DNA from: Silene noctiflora
Taxonomy: Eukaryota > Streptophyta > Magnoliopsida > Caryophyllales > Caryophyllaceae
Direction of reading: 5' to 3'
Assembly: GCA_009801015.1 (NCBI GenBank)
Contig: VHZZ01000078.1
Coordinates: 236,203 to 260,404 of the forward strand
Length of the DNA stretch: 24,202 nt
Made by a program: the position numbers and the translations under genes. The notes beneath the pieces were generated by a model. That model searched no databases. It was given only the letters and a program-made list of their open reading frames with translations, and was not told where the DNA came from. Position 1 is the stretch's first letter; each line of letters starts with the position of its first letter. Below are positions 1 to 10,625 of the stretch, one piece after another.

Positions 1-3000
1 TGAAACGCTCAATCATTGTTTTCACTGGGAGCATGTAGAAGTATATGTGATGGGTCTTGCATTTCAGACTAATGTCGCAAAAGTGAGGATCCTACTGTTG
101 GCAAATAACGATGTGCATGTAGAAATCGCAAATGGAACCTCAGGTCTGTCTTTTCTGTCTGTTTTCGGCTCACTTAGGCTACGACCCATTATTCGCAGCT
201 CCTCTTGTGCTCTAGCTTAGCTATCTACACCCAAATTGTTTTTCTTAAGAACATTGAGCTTCTGGAGCATCCCTAGATTTTTTGCTGTGATTGATTGCGA
301 ATATTGGCAGGTAATGAATTGGTGGAATTTTTGGCTTCCGATTGGTCTCAGCATCAAGAGCAGATTATGTCATTGGATGTGAGATATAATGCTCTTTTGA
401 GCATGGGGATTAAGTGAGTGTCTATTTTACAATAGAGAAAATATCTATTCCTGGTAAATTTTGATTTCACTCCCATTTTTGCTTGGAGCATAGCATGTTT
501 TGACATGGAGGCATCATGGTTTGAAGTTTTCAACTTCTTCATTGTATAATCTACATATGTTTTTTTTATCACCAATTCATACGTGAGTTTCAACAAGTTT
601 ATGAACTAGTTGACTGTCGTAGGTCTGAGCCGGCTCGTAGAGCCCTCGAAATCAGCTTGACTCGACTCGGAATCGTTCAAAACTGATTTCAAGCTAAGGT
701 TGACCAAATCCGAGCCGATTCCGACCTTAGTAGAGCTTGGATCGCAAGCTCGTTTAAGCTTGTTTTATTCTTTATTATTATTACTTAATTTTGGCATTTT
801 ACAATTGTTTTTATTCTTAATAAAATGTTTTTTTAGCATTTATGATTATATTTTTATTATTTAATAAGTATTTTATATTTGCATTTTCTTAAAATATATT
901 TATTTTTAATTTGATTTAAAAGTTAATTTAAGTAAAGAAAATGATTTAACTGAGCTCGAGGCCTAATCCAAGCTGATTCCGAGCTTTAAATTTTTAAGCT
1001 CGGAAAATTCCGAGCTCAAGCTCAAGTTTTTGAGCCGATTTCAAGCCCACCTGAGCTCGAGCTCGAATCGGCTCGGTTACACACTCAGTCGTAAGCATTT
1101 CGATTCTTGAAATGTATATGAAGAAATCTGTATCTTAAGAGATCAGATGTAGATGTAAATATGTATATGTTACCTTGTCTTTTTAACAGCATATATAATA
1201 TACAATTATACATTAATGGACCTGTTAGCTTCATCTGAGAAACTTGTGGTAGCAATAGTATACACTTCAAATTCAGTTTAGGATCTTGACATGCATGTAT
1301 TTTCTGTTACTAGTTAGGATTTATCCTTTTGCATCTTGGCAGGTCCTCTGTTTCTTTGCTAATCGTTTTTATATCTACCCCCCCTTCTTAAAGGAATTAC
1401 TGTATTATGATTATCTCTACTTTTTGCTTTGTTTGTTAATCATGGCTGGCAGTGGTATTGTTCCTAATATAGTTATACTGATTACTTTTTATTTTATTTT
1501 TTTAATGTCTTTTTTTTTTTACATCTAGCATGCAAAATTGCAATGGAGATGTAGTTCCATATGAGGATTATGAGTGTTCTTCTGATCCTTACATCCCCAA
1601 GTAAGTGAAGGTTACTTATTTTTTTTTTTAAATTTTTGTTTCAGTTATTTGTGTCCCTACTACCTACTATTTTAAATTTGTGATGCTTGTGCTTAGCGTT
1701 AATTTCTTGATGTAATTAAATTTAGTTTCGAGGAGCCTTTCGAAGAAGTTGTCTATCCGAAAGGTGAAAGAGATGCCGTGTCTGTCAGAAAGAGTGATGT
1801 TGATCTATTGCTGCCCGACGTCTTCATTAATGATACAATTATTGACTTCTACATCACGTAAGTATAGGTGTCTTCCTTTTAGATGGCATTGCTTTCAGCT
1901 TGATGCTAATGCATATAGTTGTTGTGTTATGTTGTTTGTTACTACTATTGTTATTTTACAGTGTAGTAGGAGTTACGTCTGTTGGGTTATGATATAAGAT
2001 CTTTCTGTCACAAACTTCGTCATGCCACTTTCAAAAGCTGAACGTTGTCAGGGTAGATATGGGTGTATTTGACGTGGAAGAGTAGAATAAATGAAAGCTT
2101 TTCAAAGAGCTCAAATCTGGTAGATGATAAAAATGGTGAGATAAGTATTAATGCGCTAGCTTGAACGCTCAGACATAGATGCTGCGTGGTTACAAATCTA
2201 TGGAACTCGAAACTTTTTCAGGGTTTCTATAAAACAAAGCCATATAATGTACAATAGACCGAGGAGTTCAAGCATTTGATAGTTATGTCAGTTTAATGAA
2301 CTGCATTTCTGTTTAGTTCACTATAATTATGCTTTTAGTTTTTCAAAACAACCCAGTGCAAGGCTTGCAGACAGTTTTCTTGATCATATGCTTCATGCTA
2401 TGTCGCAATCTTCTTGAGTACCATTTTGATGCATACACTGATACACTTGCTAAATTCACCATTGACAGGTACTTAAAGAATGGAATTCCTCATGAACGAC
2501 GGGATAATTTTCATTTTTTTAGTTGCTTCTTCTTCCGAAAGCTGGCCGATCTAGATAAAAACACTTCCAGTGTTTTTGACGGCAAGGCTGCTTTTCAGCG
2601 CGTTCGACGGTGGACAAGGAAAATAAATATTTTTGAGAAGGACTATATATTCATCCCAGTTAACTACAAGTAAGAGCAAAGCTATGCATTTTTTTTCTAT
2701 CTTCTTTGATAATTATCTACTGGGCGCTTAACTGATTGTTGCCTGTATTTCAAGTCTACACTGGAGTTTAATAATCTTATGTCATCCTGGTGAAGTTGCC
2801 AACTTCAATGGTGAGTATCTGTTACAGTTCTAATATAACAGAACCGCTCTGAAATTAACTGTTATAATCTTTATGTTTTTGCTTGGTTGCGCGCATGCAG
2901 ATGAAAACATAAATGAAGCTTTAAAGGTTCCATGTATATTGCATATGGATTCTATCAGAGGAAGTCACGCAGGGTTGAAGGATCATTTTCAGAGGTACTT

Positions 3001-6000
3001 TAGTTGCTGTTGGGTTCATTATATACTGTAGGTTGAAAATTAGTGGTGGTATTTGGTTTTGGTATTTTAAGATTCCAGTATTTAACTCCTCTCTCAGCAT
3101 ATGTTTGATGAACACTTGAGCTTTTTGGCCGTAATTAGTAGTGGAGTCTTTACAACTATTCCTATATAGAGAGAGCAGCAGGATGAGACATAAAGACAAA
3201 TTTAGTTTTTGATTGTTTGCCTGCGCTGATCTAATACAAGCGCCTATAATAGAGAGGAATATGGAGTGATCGTTGCTTCAGTTATGAAGACGTCACCTGT
3301 AATAAGCTCAACCTATGCACGGTCTCTGGTTTCTGGCCACACATTCCACCATGCACTTGGTTATGAACAGATAGTGTTATAGTTCATATCGGCGTCTCTA
3401 TTTGGCCCCATTTGCAATTTGTTCCCTTTAAAGTTGCCTGATTCACTATTTTCCTTGGCAAATTCATCGGCAGAATCACTGCTGAAATTTCAGTTCTCTC
3501 ACCCGATTCTTTTGTATCCTTTGTCTGGCCAATTCTAGAATTACTTTCTCTGGCCTTCTCTAGAATCTCTATTACTCTTCTGAGTTTAACGTTGTATGCA
3601 TCATCATAGTTTATGTCACAAATAGAATTGATTGCCATTCATCGTTTATAGCTAATGTAACAATTTTAAAAAATTTCCTACATGAATCCCTTTATGTCTT
3701 TTTTTTTTTTCCCCGACATTTAATCTTTCTTCAACCGGCAGTTATCTATTGGAAGAGTGGAAAGAAAGGCAAAAGGAGACTTCCGAGGATGTCTATGTTA
3801 AATTTTTAGATCTACGGTTTCTTTCACTTGAGGTATAGCTTCTACAGTTCTATGCTGTCTGTCCTGAACCCCATTTGGCGTGTCTAGATATTTTTCTATT
3901 TGTTTGCTATATCTATTCTTGGTTGCATTAGTTGGATACGATGTTGGTCGAGTCATCTCCTGATTAGGTGTGTGACAATGTGCTTAGTTATTTACCGTTT
4001 TCTTAATGCACTCACGAGGAACAATCATGAGCATCATGGCCCCTAACTCAGTGTCCTTGTGATAGTTATGATTTTTTGTCTTCCCCATACCCTCTCCTTG
4101 AGCACATTCAGGACAATAACATTAGCCCAATGTCTCGAAGGTTCCCCCTCATGGCAAGGTAGTGGTTTGATTCACACATCATTACCCCTGTATTTTAACT
4201 ACCGTTGTTTTGTTATATCCGTCGCCCGGAGTATTTTTTTTTCCTATGGTTTTGGGTGTTGATGCACATCTTGACATGCTTGCGGTGGATTTTTAACATG
4301 TCCATTTCTTGTTTGTGAATTTTCTTGCAATTTTTTGTTGGTAGAACCTTTCAATCTTACTGACCTATGTTAATTAGTGATAAATGATAAGTGTTGTTTT
4401 TCTCTTGGCTTTCCACTTTGACGATTAATAGAAAATGAGACGACCAACTTCCACATGATAAGAAAAGAAATGCGTAGGGGTTTAAATATTTATTTGTGTA
4501 AATGATTGAATCCCTGACGATTCCATTCTATTAGGTTAGATAGAATATATAGGAGAGTACATTGAGTTGTTACAATGTGAACGCAATACAAGTAATATCT
4601 AGTAGATACACAAGATAACAAATAAAATATTTACACAATTTTACTATTTCGATTAATACTCTCCCGCACTCGAAGCGGGAGGAGAGTGGACGCAAAGACT
4701 GCTCCGGAATTGAGTGCGCTGATGCTCGAGGAGGTGGAGGAGGTTGCTCTGGCTGAGATATTATCGCAATACACCAGTGTGGCGTGATGAATATGCATGT
4801 GAAGCTCGAGAAGAAGATTACGAAGCCAACTAGTCTCCACGACACCATTAGCAACCCGACGATACTCGACCGTAGCCCGGTGCTTGGACGACGAGGAAAC
4901 GAGATTATCATCCAAGAATACACAATAGATGTCGATTGGCGAGACTCGGGACAACCGGCCCAGTCCTACCCAGCATCAGAATAAGCATAAGCAGTAAGAG
5001 GAATATGCGATTTGGAGACGGACATGGCCGAAATCCATTGTATCTTTCACAAAACGAAGTACTCGTTTCATGAAGTGTAGATGGCTTTCCCTTGGGTCAT
5101 GCATAAATAAGCAGAGTTGCCGTATGACAGATGCGAGTAATAGTGAGATATTGAGATATTGTAACACGCCTGCAAGATTGCTTGATCAGCCACAATTGGA
5201 CCGTTAGTGGCACTAAGCTTGGAGGAGGTATCAACTAGAGTGGCGGTGGCGTTACATGCGGTCATAGAAGCCCAGGCAAGAAAAGTCAAAGTCGTATTGG
5301 CACTTCTAGAGAAATAGACCAGTTTTTGAGTGAGAGACCGTGATGCCAAGAAAATGGTGGTAGCAGGCAAATTCACTAGACAAGGTAGCAATAATACGGT
5401 GAAGCAAAGCTATGATGCAATAATCACAATATCATCAACATATAATAAAAGATAAGCAATATCGGATACATGATGATAAATAAACAATGATGCGTAACAT
5501 TTAAATGATTGAATCCTTGACGATGCCATTCTATTAGGTCAGAATATATAGGAGAGTATATCGAGTTGTTATAATGTGAACACAATACAATTAATATCTA
5601 CGAGATACACAAGATAACAAATATAATATTTACACAATATTTCTATTTCTACTAATAATTTGATTTATTCAGTTATATTTCAACGCTGGAGAGAACAATG
5701 TGTCTTTGGCTACATTTGGAGATTGATGTGATGTGTTCGTTGTTTACTTTAAATATTTTTTCATATTTGATTTTGTATGAATGTAGATTTCGTTTCCAAT
5801 TCGTCTGAGACTCATTAGTCTTTAGCTTGAAATATGCTGGAATAAAGCATACTCGCTCACTAAACAGTAAATGTTTTGCATTTCTTGTACTGTGAATTAG
5901 CAACTACTCATTGCATTTCTGATAATTGAGAAATCTAAAAAAAGACTCCCTCTATATATTTTCAACGGATGAGTCGCTTGCATAGTTACATTTGGTATTA

Positions 6001-8713
6001 CTATTATTTCTCCACTAAAGGCGGGGGAGCCTTCTGAGCATTGGGTAATGCTAACTTGGTATAATGTCGTGTCTTTTGTGATTAAGGCCTGTTATTTTGC
6101 TATTAAAGTTGAAAACATCATTTTGCCTTTGTCACATATGGAGTGAAAATGTGAAATCAGTCTCAAGTCATCAAACCTCAAAGCTAGTGTCCATGGATGC
6201 TTTGTGGAATTGTGGGAGTTATCAGACTTACCTCACTATTGATATGTTAGTAGTATTAGCAAAATGGTTCACATGTTTAATTTCTGAAGTTGATTCTTTA
6301 GTTTGCTTTTTGTAAGGTTATGATTTTTCTTATTTTCAGTATTTGCTCATTAGTAGTGAATATAATTGAAGGACCAAATCACCTCCAGCTATACACTGAC
6401 TTGTATTAATGGCATAGAAAATAGAGTATTCTGGAATCATCAGCCATATTACCGTTGTGATGCCAGTTTCATTTTCTTCTGCTTTATATGTGGGTGGATT
6501 GATACGTGTCCAGTTGTCTGTGCACTGACTCCAGTTTTTATTTATTTATTTATTTATTTTTTATTGTTTTTATGAGGCAGCTGCCACAGCAAGAGAATTT
6601 CTCCGATTGTGGTCTCTTCTTGCTTCATTATGCTGAACTTTTTATTGATGAAGCACCTCAGAACTTCAGTCCATTTCGAATCAACAAGTTTGACCATTTT
6701 GTAAGTGTTCTCTTCTTAAAAGGGCTTTTTGTAAAGCTTTGCTCTTCCTAGTTGATGTACTTTACAATAAGTGTTTGTAACTTACAGTTACATGACTGTG
6801 ATGGATTCTATAATTCTTCTAGAGGCTCTTTTTGCAGTCCGTACTTGATATTCACAGCAACTTCATCCTATGCGAGAATTTAGAAGAAATAGTAGGAATG
6901 TAGGATTACTTCCTTGATGGCTGTTTACTTATTTTATGGTGGCTAACTTTTTGACAAGTCACACTCTTTCCCTATTTTTCCCCCTTTTTCCTTTATTAGT
7001 AGCTTAGTGCCTTTAATCAGCTAATCACCGAAATCGTGATGAAACTTGTTGATTGTGTCACTCCTTTCTTTTGGCTACTTTCATTTACATCGTTGCGTTA
7101 ACCAGCATGTATAACTTAAATATACCGTTTGTGCAATTTTCTTTCTTTAATATAATTGTTTCGGAATCTTTTCAGCTAACGCCGAACTGGTTTATCCCTG
7201 CCGAAGCATCTCTTAAGCGTGTCTATATCCAGAGGTTGATACATGAACTTCTGAAAAGTCTCTCCCATGAATGTGCTTCACCTCCTAAAAACGATTTCTC
7301 ACATTCACCAGCATTGCCGGTAAATAAAGAAAATGATGATGGCATAGAAATTATATCCGAGAAAGGAAGCCTAGATAAATCTTGGAAAGGAAGTTCTTTG
7401 TATTCGCAATCAGTTCAGGGAATGGACATGAGTGTGCTTGATATGCCAATATATAGGCCGTCTCATCGTGTCAATAGCTCAGGATTGGGTATGACAGAGC
7501 TTCTTGAGCAGCAGAGTCAACGTTATGATCGAGGAGCATCCCCTGGGCAGCTAGGATTTTCTATGTCAACCATCAGGGTAAGTGTTTCATTGCTAGCAGT
7601 GAGTCTTGTATGAGACGGTCTCACATGTGAGACGAACCGGTAACCTTGTTTATTTCTCATTCAGTTATAGGGTTAATGGTTTTGTCTTTCTGTAAGACCG
7701 CCTCAAACAAGTTTTGTGCATTGCTAGTTAAGGAAGTAGTTAGTATCATGAATATTATCGTAAGGGGGTAATTGTTATTGTTGTTGATGGATGTGAAATT
7801 GTGAACTGATAAATTTTCATGTTGTTTGGCACAACAGGAGGAAGAAGGCAATGAGCATCTCATTCACTCCGTTTTGGGCCAAACTGGACATCAGCCAACT
7901 GACCAAGTGGGAGATTCTCACATGAATTGTTCATCTAGAGATTTTGTTCAAACAATTTCTTGGAACTCGGATTCGTCTGATCAAGTGGACCCCGAGGATC
8001 TTTCATCATCCTCTGAATCTCATTCTTGTGATGATTCTTCAGAAGAAACTAGGATACATGGATTTACTGATGGAATACGAAGTATAGATCCATGTTCAAA
8101 TGAGAATACGGATCTATCGAAGGAAAATATGAATAGTCCAGAAGGCTTTGCTTCTGCCTCCAGTGATATGATGGAGACCCCAGCCGAAGACTCTCAAGAA
8201 TTAGCCGAGAAGTATGGAAGCCACGATCAGGACTACCCATCTTTCTCCAACTCAGAACACGAGGTTGAAGGTTCACAAGAAGCCCTCGTAACTACTTCAC
8301 TTTCAGGTGTCGACGATAAGTTGGCAGCTGAGGACGGTAAAACTGAGGATGATGAAGTTGTTGCAGGTGATGAGGCAGATAATTTGGCAGTCGAGGACAG
8401 TGAAAGTGAGGATGATGAAATTGTTATAGGTGCTGACGCAGATAATTTGGCAGTCGAGCACAGTAAAAGTGAGGATGATGAAATTGTTATAGGGGTTGAC
8501 GCAGATAGTTTGGCAGTCGAGCACAGTAAAAGTGAGGAGGATGAAATTGTTACAGGTGCTGACGTAGATAATTTGGCAGTCGAGCACAGTAAAAGTGGGG
8601 ATGATGAAATTGTTGCGGGTGCTGACAGGGTAGTTGAGAATTCTCCAGATCAGCTAAGACCTGCAAAAAGATTGCGGGTTTCACCATCACCCGACGAGGA
8701 AGAACCTGTATGA
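1..8713 (+). CDS. ULP2: ULP2-type SUMO protease (ubiquitin-like-specific protease 2A/2B-like), 3' part, 11 exons
   Basis: Cysteine protease of the C48/Ulp1 family, expected to remove SUMO from nuclear proteins. Exons by splice-site reading: <1-143, 311-413, 1529-1600, 1726-1857, 2469-2669, 2755-2810, 2901-2994, 3742-3832, 6581-6700, 7176-7577, 7838-8713. All introns are GT-AG and phases chain, giving 762 residues of the partial product (reading starts at base 2). The catalytic domain runs from about residue 106 (NDTIIDFYI) to 345. Visible catalytic residues are His219 in LHWSL (codon 2759-2761), Asp252 in LHMDS (2948-2950), Gln301 in LPQQEN and Cys307 in SDCGLFLLHY (6608-6610). The tail after residue 345 is low-complexity and acidic, with a candidate SUMO-interacting motif IEII (394-397), five 21-residue repeats and a basic KRLR near the C-terminus that could be a nuclear signal. 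It resembles plant ULP2A/ULP2B (SPF) proteins; which paralogue is undecided. The 5' end lies outside the window. Confidence 0.93.
622..1087. mobile_element. hAT-like non-autonomous element rich in GAGCTCGAG-type sequence
   Basis: Lies in the ULP2 intron between the exons at 311-413 and 1529-1600. Both ends are GC-rich and carry imperfect inverted copies of a GAGCCGGCTCG/GAGCCGATTCG motif, around an AT-rich core (about 760-940). The flanks GTCGTA at 616-621 and 1088-1093 match, extending to 7 of 8 bases (CTGTCGTA/CAGTCGTA), which suits the 8-bp target duplication of hAT elements. There is no coding capacity. Superfamily assignment is inference; the exact ends are uncertain by a few bases. Confidence 0.5.
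4114..4190 (-). mobile_element. SINE fragment, Au-like 3' region
   Basis: Read on the minus strand this begins CAGGGGTAATGATGTGTG and continues with CCTTCGAGACATTGGG and TAATGTTATTG. That order matches what I remember of the conserved 3' part of plant Au-type SINEs (GGGGTAAGG, then TGCGTACA, then CCTTCGAGGCATTGGGGTAATG). It lies in the large ULP2 intron. The tRNA-like 5' part, expected to the right, is not recognisable and no flanking duplication was found, so only this segment is claimed. Confidence 0.55.
4497..4658 (-). repeat. Copia LTR (3' LTR in element orientation)
   Basis: Direct-repeat partner of 5500-5657. On the plus strand it begins TGTAAATGATTGAATCC and ends in ATTAATA. Preceded by the ATTTG target duplication. 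By eye about one site in ten differs between the two LTRs, plus a 4-base indel (TAGA near 4538), so the insertion is old. Confidence 0.85.
5500..5657 (-). repeat. Copia LTR (5' LTR in element orientation)
   Basis: Direct-repeat partner of 4497-4658, followed by the second ATTTG duplication. The terminal TG has decayed to TT. The internal side (below 5500) does not show a tRNA-Met primer-binding site, marking the edge of the internal deletion. Confidence 0.85.
6018..6057 (+). mobile_element. Short SINE 3'-end fragment, same type as the one near 4150
   Basis: GGCGGGGGAGCCTTCTGAG followed by CATTGGGTAATG matches the same Au-like 3' signature (GCGGGAGCCTTCGAGGCATTGGGGTAATG) on the opposite strand to the copy at 4114-4190, in the same intron. 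Only about 40 bases are recognisable, so this is a relic. Confidence 0.45.
7597..7718. mobile_element. Small MITE with perfect 9-bp target duplication (Mutator-like)
   Basis: CATTGCTAG occurs at 7588-7596 and 7719-7727, flanking 122 bp whose ends are inverted: CTTGTATGAGACGGTCT on the left and, read from the right, CTTGTTTGAGGCGGTCT. A 9-bp duplication is typical of the Mutator superfamily. It lies in the last ULP2 intron, about 20 bp after the donor at 7578. There is no coding capacity. Confidence 0.75.
8315..8629 (+). repeat. Five 63-bp in-frame tandem repeats in the ULP2 coding region
   Basis: Units start at 8315, 8378, 8441, 8504 and 8567, each exactly 21 codons, in the last exon. They encode variants of D-N-L-A-V-E-x-S-x-S-E-D-D-E-I-V-x-G-x-D-x. 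Units 2-4 are most alike; unit 1 has diverged most. Each ends in an acidic run (mostly DDE, EDE in unit 4) followed by three or so aliphatic residues, which resembles a SUMO-interacting motif. The unit length keeps the frame, so copy number can change without breaking the protein. Confidence 0.93.
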
Positions 8714-9250
8714 AGCTCCGCCTAAATAGATATGGAAATGTCAATAGTTAACCTGTCTACGTTCTTTTGTTTGCCATGGCATGTGAATACTTTCAGGAAC
8801 TGAGCATGGCAAAGCTAATTAAAGTCAAGTTCTTAGTTTATGGTCGTTCCATATTTTGGAATCGGGTAACTAACATATTTTGTGTACCAAGCTTCGTAAA
8901 GTTATCGTGCTATATTATATGGGGAAATCACCCTTCTCAACTCGGGTACCGGTTGCCAGTGAATCGACTTCACCACATGGATTACAGCAAGGAATTATAT
9001 TCCAGCAAGGTTTGCTTTTTGTAGGCATAGGGTAACACTAATGTGTTTTGAGGATGACTCCATTAGAAGCAGGCAAATGCAAGTATGAAGCCGATGACTC
9101 TAGAATTATCAATAGAACTGTGACTTCGGAATGTCGAAAGAATTGTAGTCAGTCATGTATTTTTCTTTTCTTTTCTAGAAAAGTTGTCTAAATGCTTTGT
9201 ATACAAGGAATCGAGACTCTCATTCCCAAAGACCCAAACTATCTAGTTTG
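8714..9250 (+). other. Probable ULP2 3' untranslated and downstream region
   Basis: Begins at the ULP2 stop codon (8711-8713). It has no conserved coding signal; the open stretch at 8767-9024 matches no family I recognise. The transcript end cannot be fixed from sequence, and 9250 is a nominal limit. Confidence 0.35.
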
Positions 9251-9914
9251 TCGTTCATGGAGACGAATACCTAAATTAACCAAATATGGTTGTAAGGTAT
9301 GAAAGAGTATTATTGTTAACTTGTGAGTTTTTTCTGGAAAAAGGTGTGTCTTGATGCGTACTTGATGGTGGCTTGATGCGTACTTGATGGCTTATCATCG
9401 GAAATACCGTGGACAGTTTGTTTAACTTTCATCTTCTTGGCTGCCTACTTCGGAGTTGGGTATTTTCGTGCCCTAGTATCTGCACGCACTTATGATGGAT
9501 TCGGGTTTTTGTTTATAATGTTTTACCTGCAGTAAAAGCATACACGGACGCAACTGTATGTAATCTATTAAGATCCCTTGCGAGTTTTGAAAGTACAAGG
9601 AGCAAGGGGATATGGAGTTATGGACACATGGTCATGTTACAATTGAAGAGATGGTGAAATTCTCACTATTGATTCATCATTCATACACAAACGACAGTCG
9701 ATTTCAGACCTACTGCAGGTCAGGTGAGTCTGGAGCGGGTCTGAGGATGGATTGAAATACGAGTCATCAGTTTGTGTAGAACACTCGGCCAAGGTCATTG
9801 ACGTATTGGGGCTAAGTCACAGTTGAAGTGAGTTAGGCTAATTTACGCCATTACACCCAATGACCGGCCAAGACAGGCCTACCCGCCCAGTTGGCCACCT
9901 CTATTTGTGATTTA
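9251..9914. other. Intergenic stretch with no recognised gene
   Basis: Between ULP2 and the transporter. A 19-bp direct repeat (CTTGATGCGTACTTGATGG) occurs at 9350-9368 and 9372-9390. A small inverted pair, CGGCCAAGGTCATTG with CAATGACCGGCCAAG, lies around 9785-9880. Nothing else could be identified. Confidence 0.4.
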
Positions 9915-10135
9915 TAATACAACAAGTCTGCCTTAAGATGGACGATTTCCGTCTTAAGTTTAGAACAAATAAAATGTGACCCATTTATAGTAAAACGTGA
10001 TTATTTTTTAATAAAAAATTACTAGAATAACAAATTTCAGCTGTAACATTAGGTACAACATTTTTGTCTTTAAAAGATCATTTTTTTATTATATTTATAT
10101 TATGATATTTTCCCGTCTTAAGCTTAACACGGAGA
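9915..10135. mobile_element. Decayed CCGTCTTAAG-type MITE
   Basis: Both ends carry CCGTCTTAAG-like sequence (CTTAAGATGG...CCGTCTTAAG at the left, CCCGTCTTAAGCTTAACACGG at the right) around a very AT-rich core. This is the terminal motif seen in the elements at 10427 and 16865. No target duplication could be fixed, so the limits are approximate. Confidence 0.4.
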
Positions 10136-10140
10136 AGATA

Positions 10141-10378
10141 CTCCCTCCAATCCACACCAAACTCCCCATTTGCTTTTGGGTGGTTTCGAGGTGAAGCTTT
10201 GACCATAATTTTCGTCCTTTAAACATAGAAATTTTTCAGAAAAAATATAATTTTATGAAAGATATTTTCATAACAAAACTAAATATGTAATTTATATTTT
10301 TTAGTGAATTAACGGTCAAACTTTTCGAAGTTTGACCTCCAAAAAGTAAATGGGTTGTTTGGTATGGATTAGAGGGAG
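10141..10378. mobile_element. Stowaway-type MITE (Tc1/mariner)
   Basis: A 238-bp element flanked by TA on both sides (10139-10140 and 10379-10380). Ends are CTCCCTCCAATCCACACC on the left and, read inward from the right, CTCCCTCTAATCCATACC. The inverted repeats continue past 30 bp. CTCCCTCC termini with TA duplication are the standard Stowaway signature. No coding capacity. Confidence 0.9.
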
Positions 10379-10426
10379 TACATCTTAAATGAGGATTTGT
10401 GATTTATAATAACGTTAATAAGTTAC

Positions 10427-10619
10427 ACAAATTCTCATTTAAGAACGGACACTATTCGTCTTAAATTTAAGACGGGTCAAATAGCCGCCACTTTCTTAGA
10501 TAAAACAAAAACAAAATGTCAATGTATTAGCAAAACACTTTTAATTATCTATTCAAGTGACATGTATTTGACCCATTTTAATAATACGGAAGATATATCC
10601 GTCTTACAAGAGACTTTTG
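10427..10619. mobile_element. MITE of the CAAATTCTCATTTAAGACGG family, copy 1
   Basis: The left end reads CAAATTCTCATTTAAGAACGG, then a stretch ending AAGACGGGTCAAATA. The right end read inward gives CTTGTAAGACGGATATATC, then AATGGGTCAAATACATG. The same layout is present at 16865-17033. No target duplication is clear, so the ends are approximate. Confidence 0.55.
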
Positions 10620-10625
10620 AGTAAC

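Larger units (their letters stand above)
4497..5657 (-). mobile_element. Internally deleted Ty1/Copia LTR retrotransposon in a ULP2 intron
   Basis: Two direct repeats of about 160 bp bound the element, and an exact 5-bp target duplication, ATTTG, flanks it (4492-4496 and 5658-5662). The minus strand codes for decayed Copia pol: the reverse-transcriptase metal motif YVDD (5431-5442), a palm-to-RNase H linker with CLFMHDPRESH (about 5100), and RNase H with VEYRRVANGV and LVYCDNISA (about 4740-4900). A purine-rich stretch (GCGGGAGAG on the minus strand) abuts the left LTR at 4659-4667, as a polypurine tract should. gag, protease, integrase and most of reverse transcriptase are missing, and no primer-binding site follows the right LTR, so the deletion starts at that LTR. 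Frameshifts and stops make it non-functional. It sits antisense to the host gene between the exons coding catalytic Asp and Cys. Confidence 0.87.

Noticed and set aside
50-67. TCTTGCATTTCAG near the window start as an intron acceptor
   Set aside because: The frame is open from base 2 through 143, and residues before it (HWEHVEVYVMGL) fit the region preceding the catalytic domain in ULP2 homologues, so I keep it within one exon.
6539-6560. TTTA microsatellite before the ULP2 exon at 6581
   Set aside because: It is simply the T-rich tract leading to the acceptor TGAGGCAG; no separate function is needed.
8303-8587. 94-codon open frame on the minus strand across the ULP2 repeats
   Set aside because: It is open only because the 63-bp repeat is a multiple of three; the translation simply repeats with the sense repeats and has no independent start context or family.
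8767-9024. 85-codon open frame after the ULP2 stop
   Set aside because: No family resemblance and it lies in the expected 3' UTR. A preceding TACTTTCAG could be a cryptic acceptor, but nothing supports an extra coding exon.
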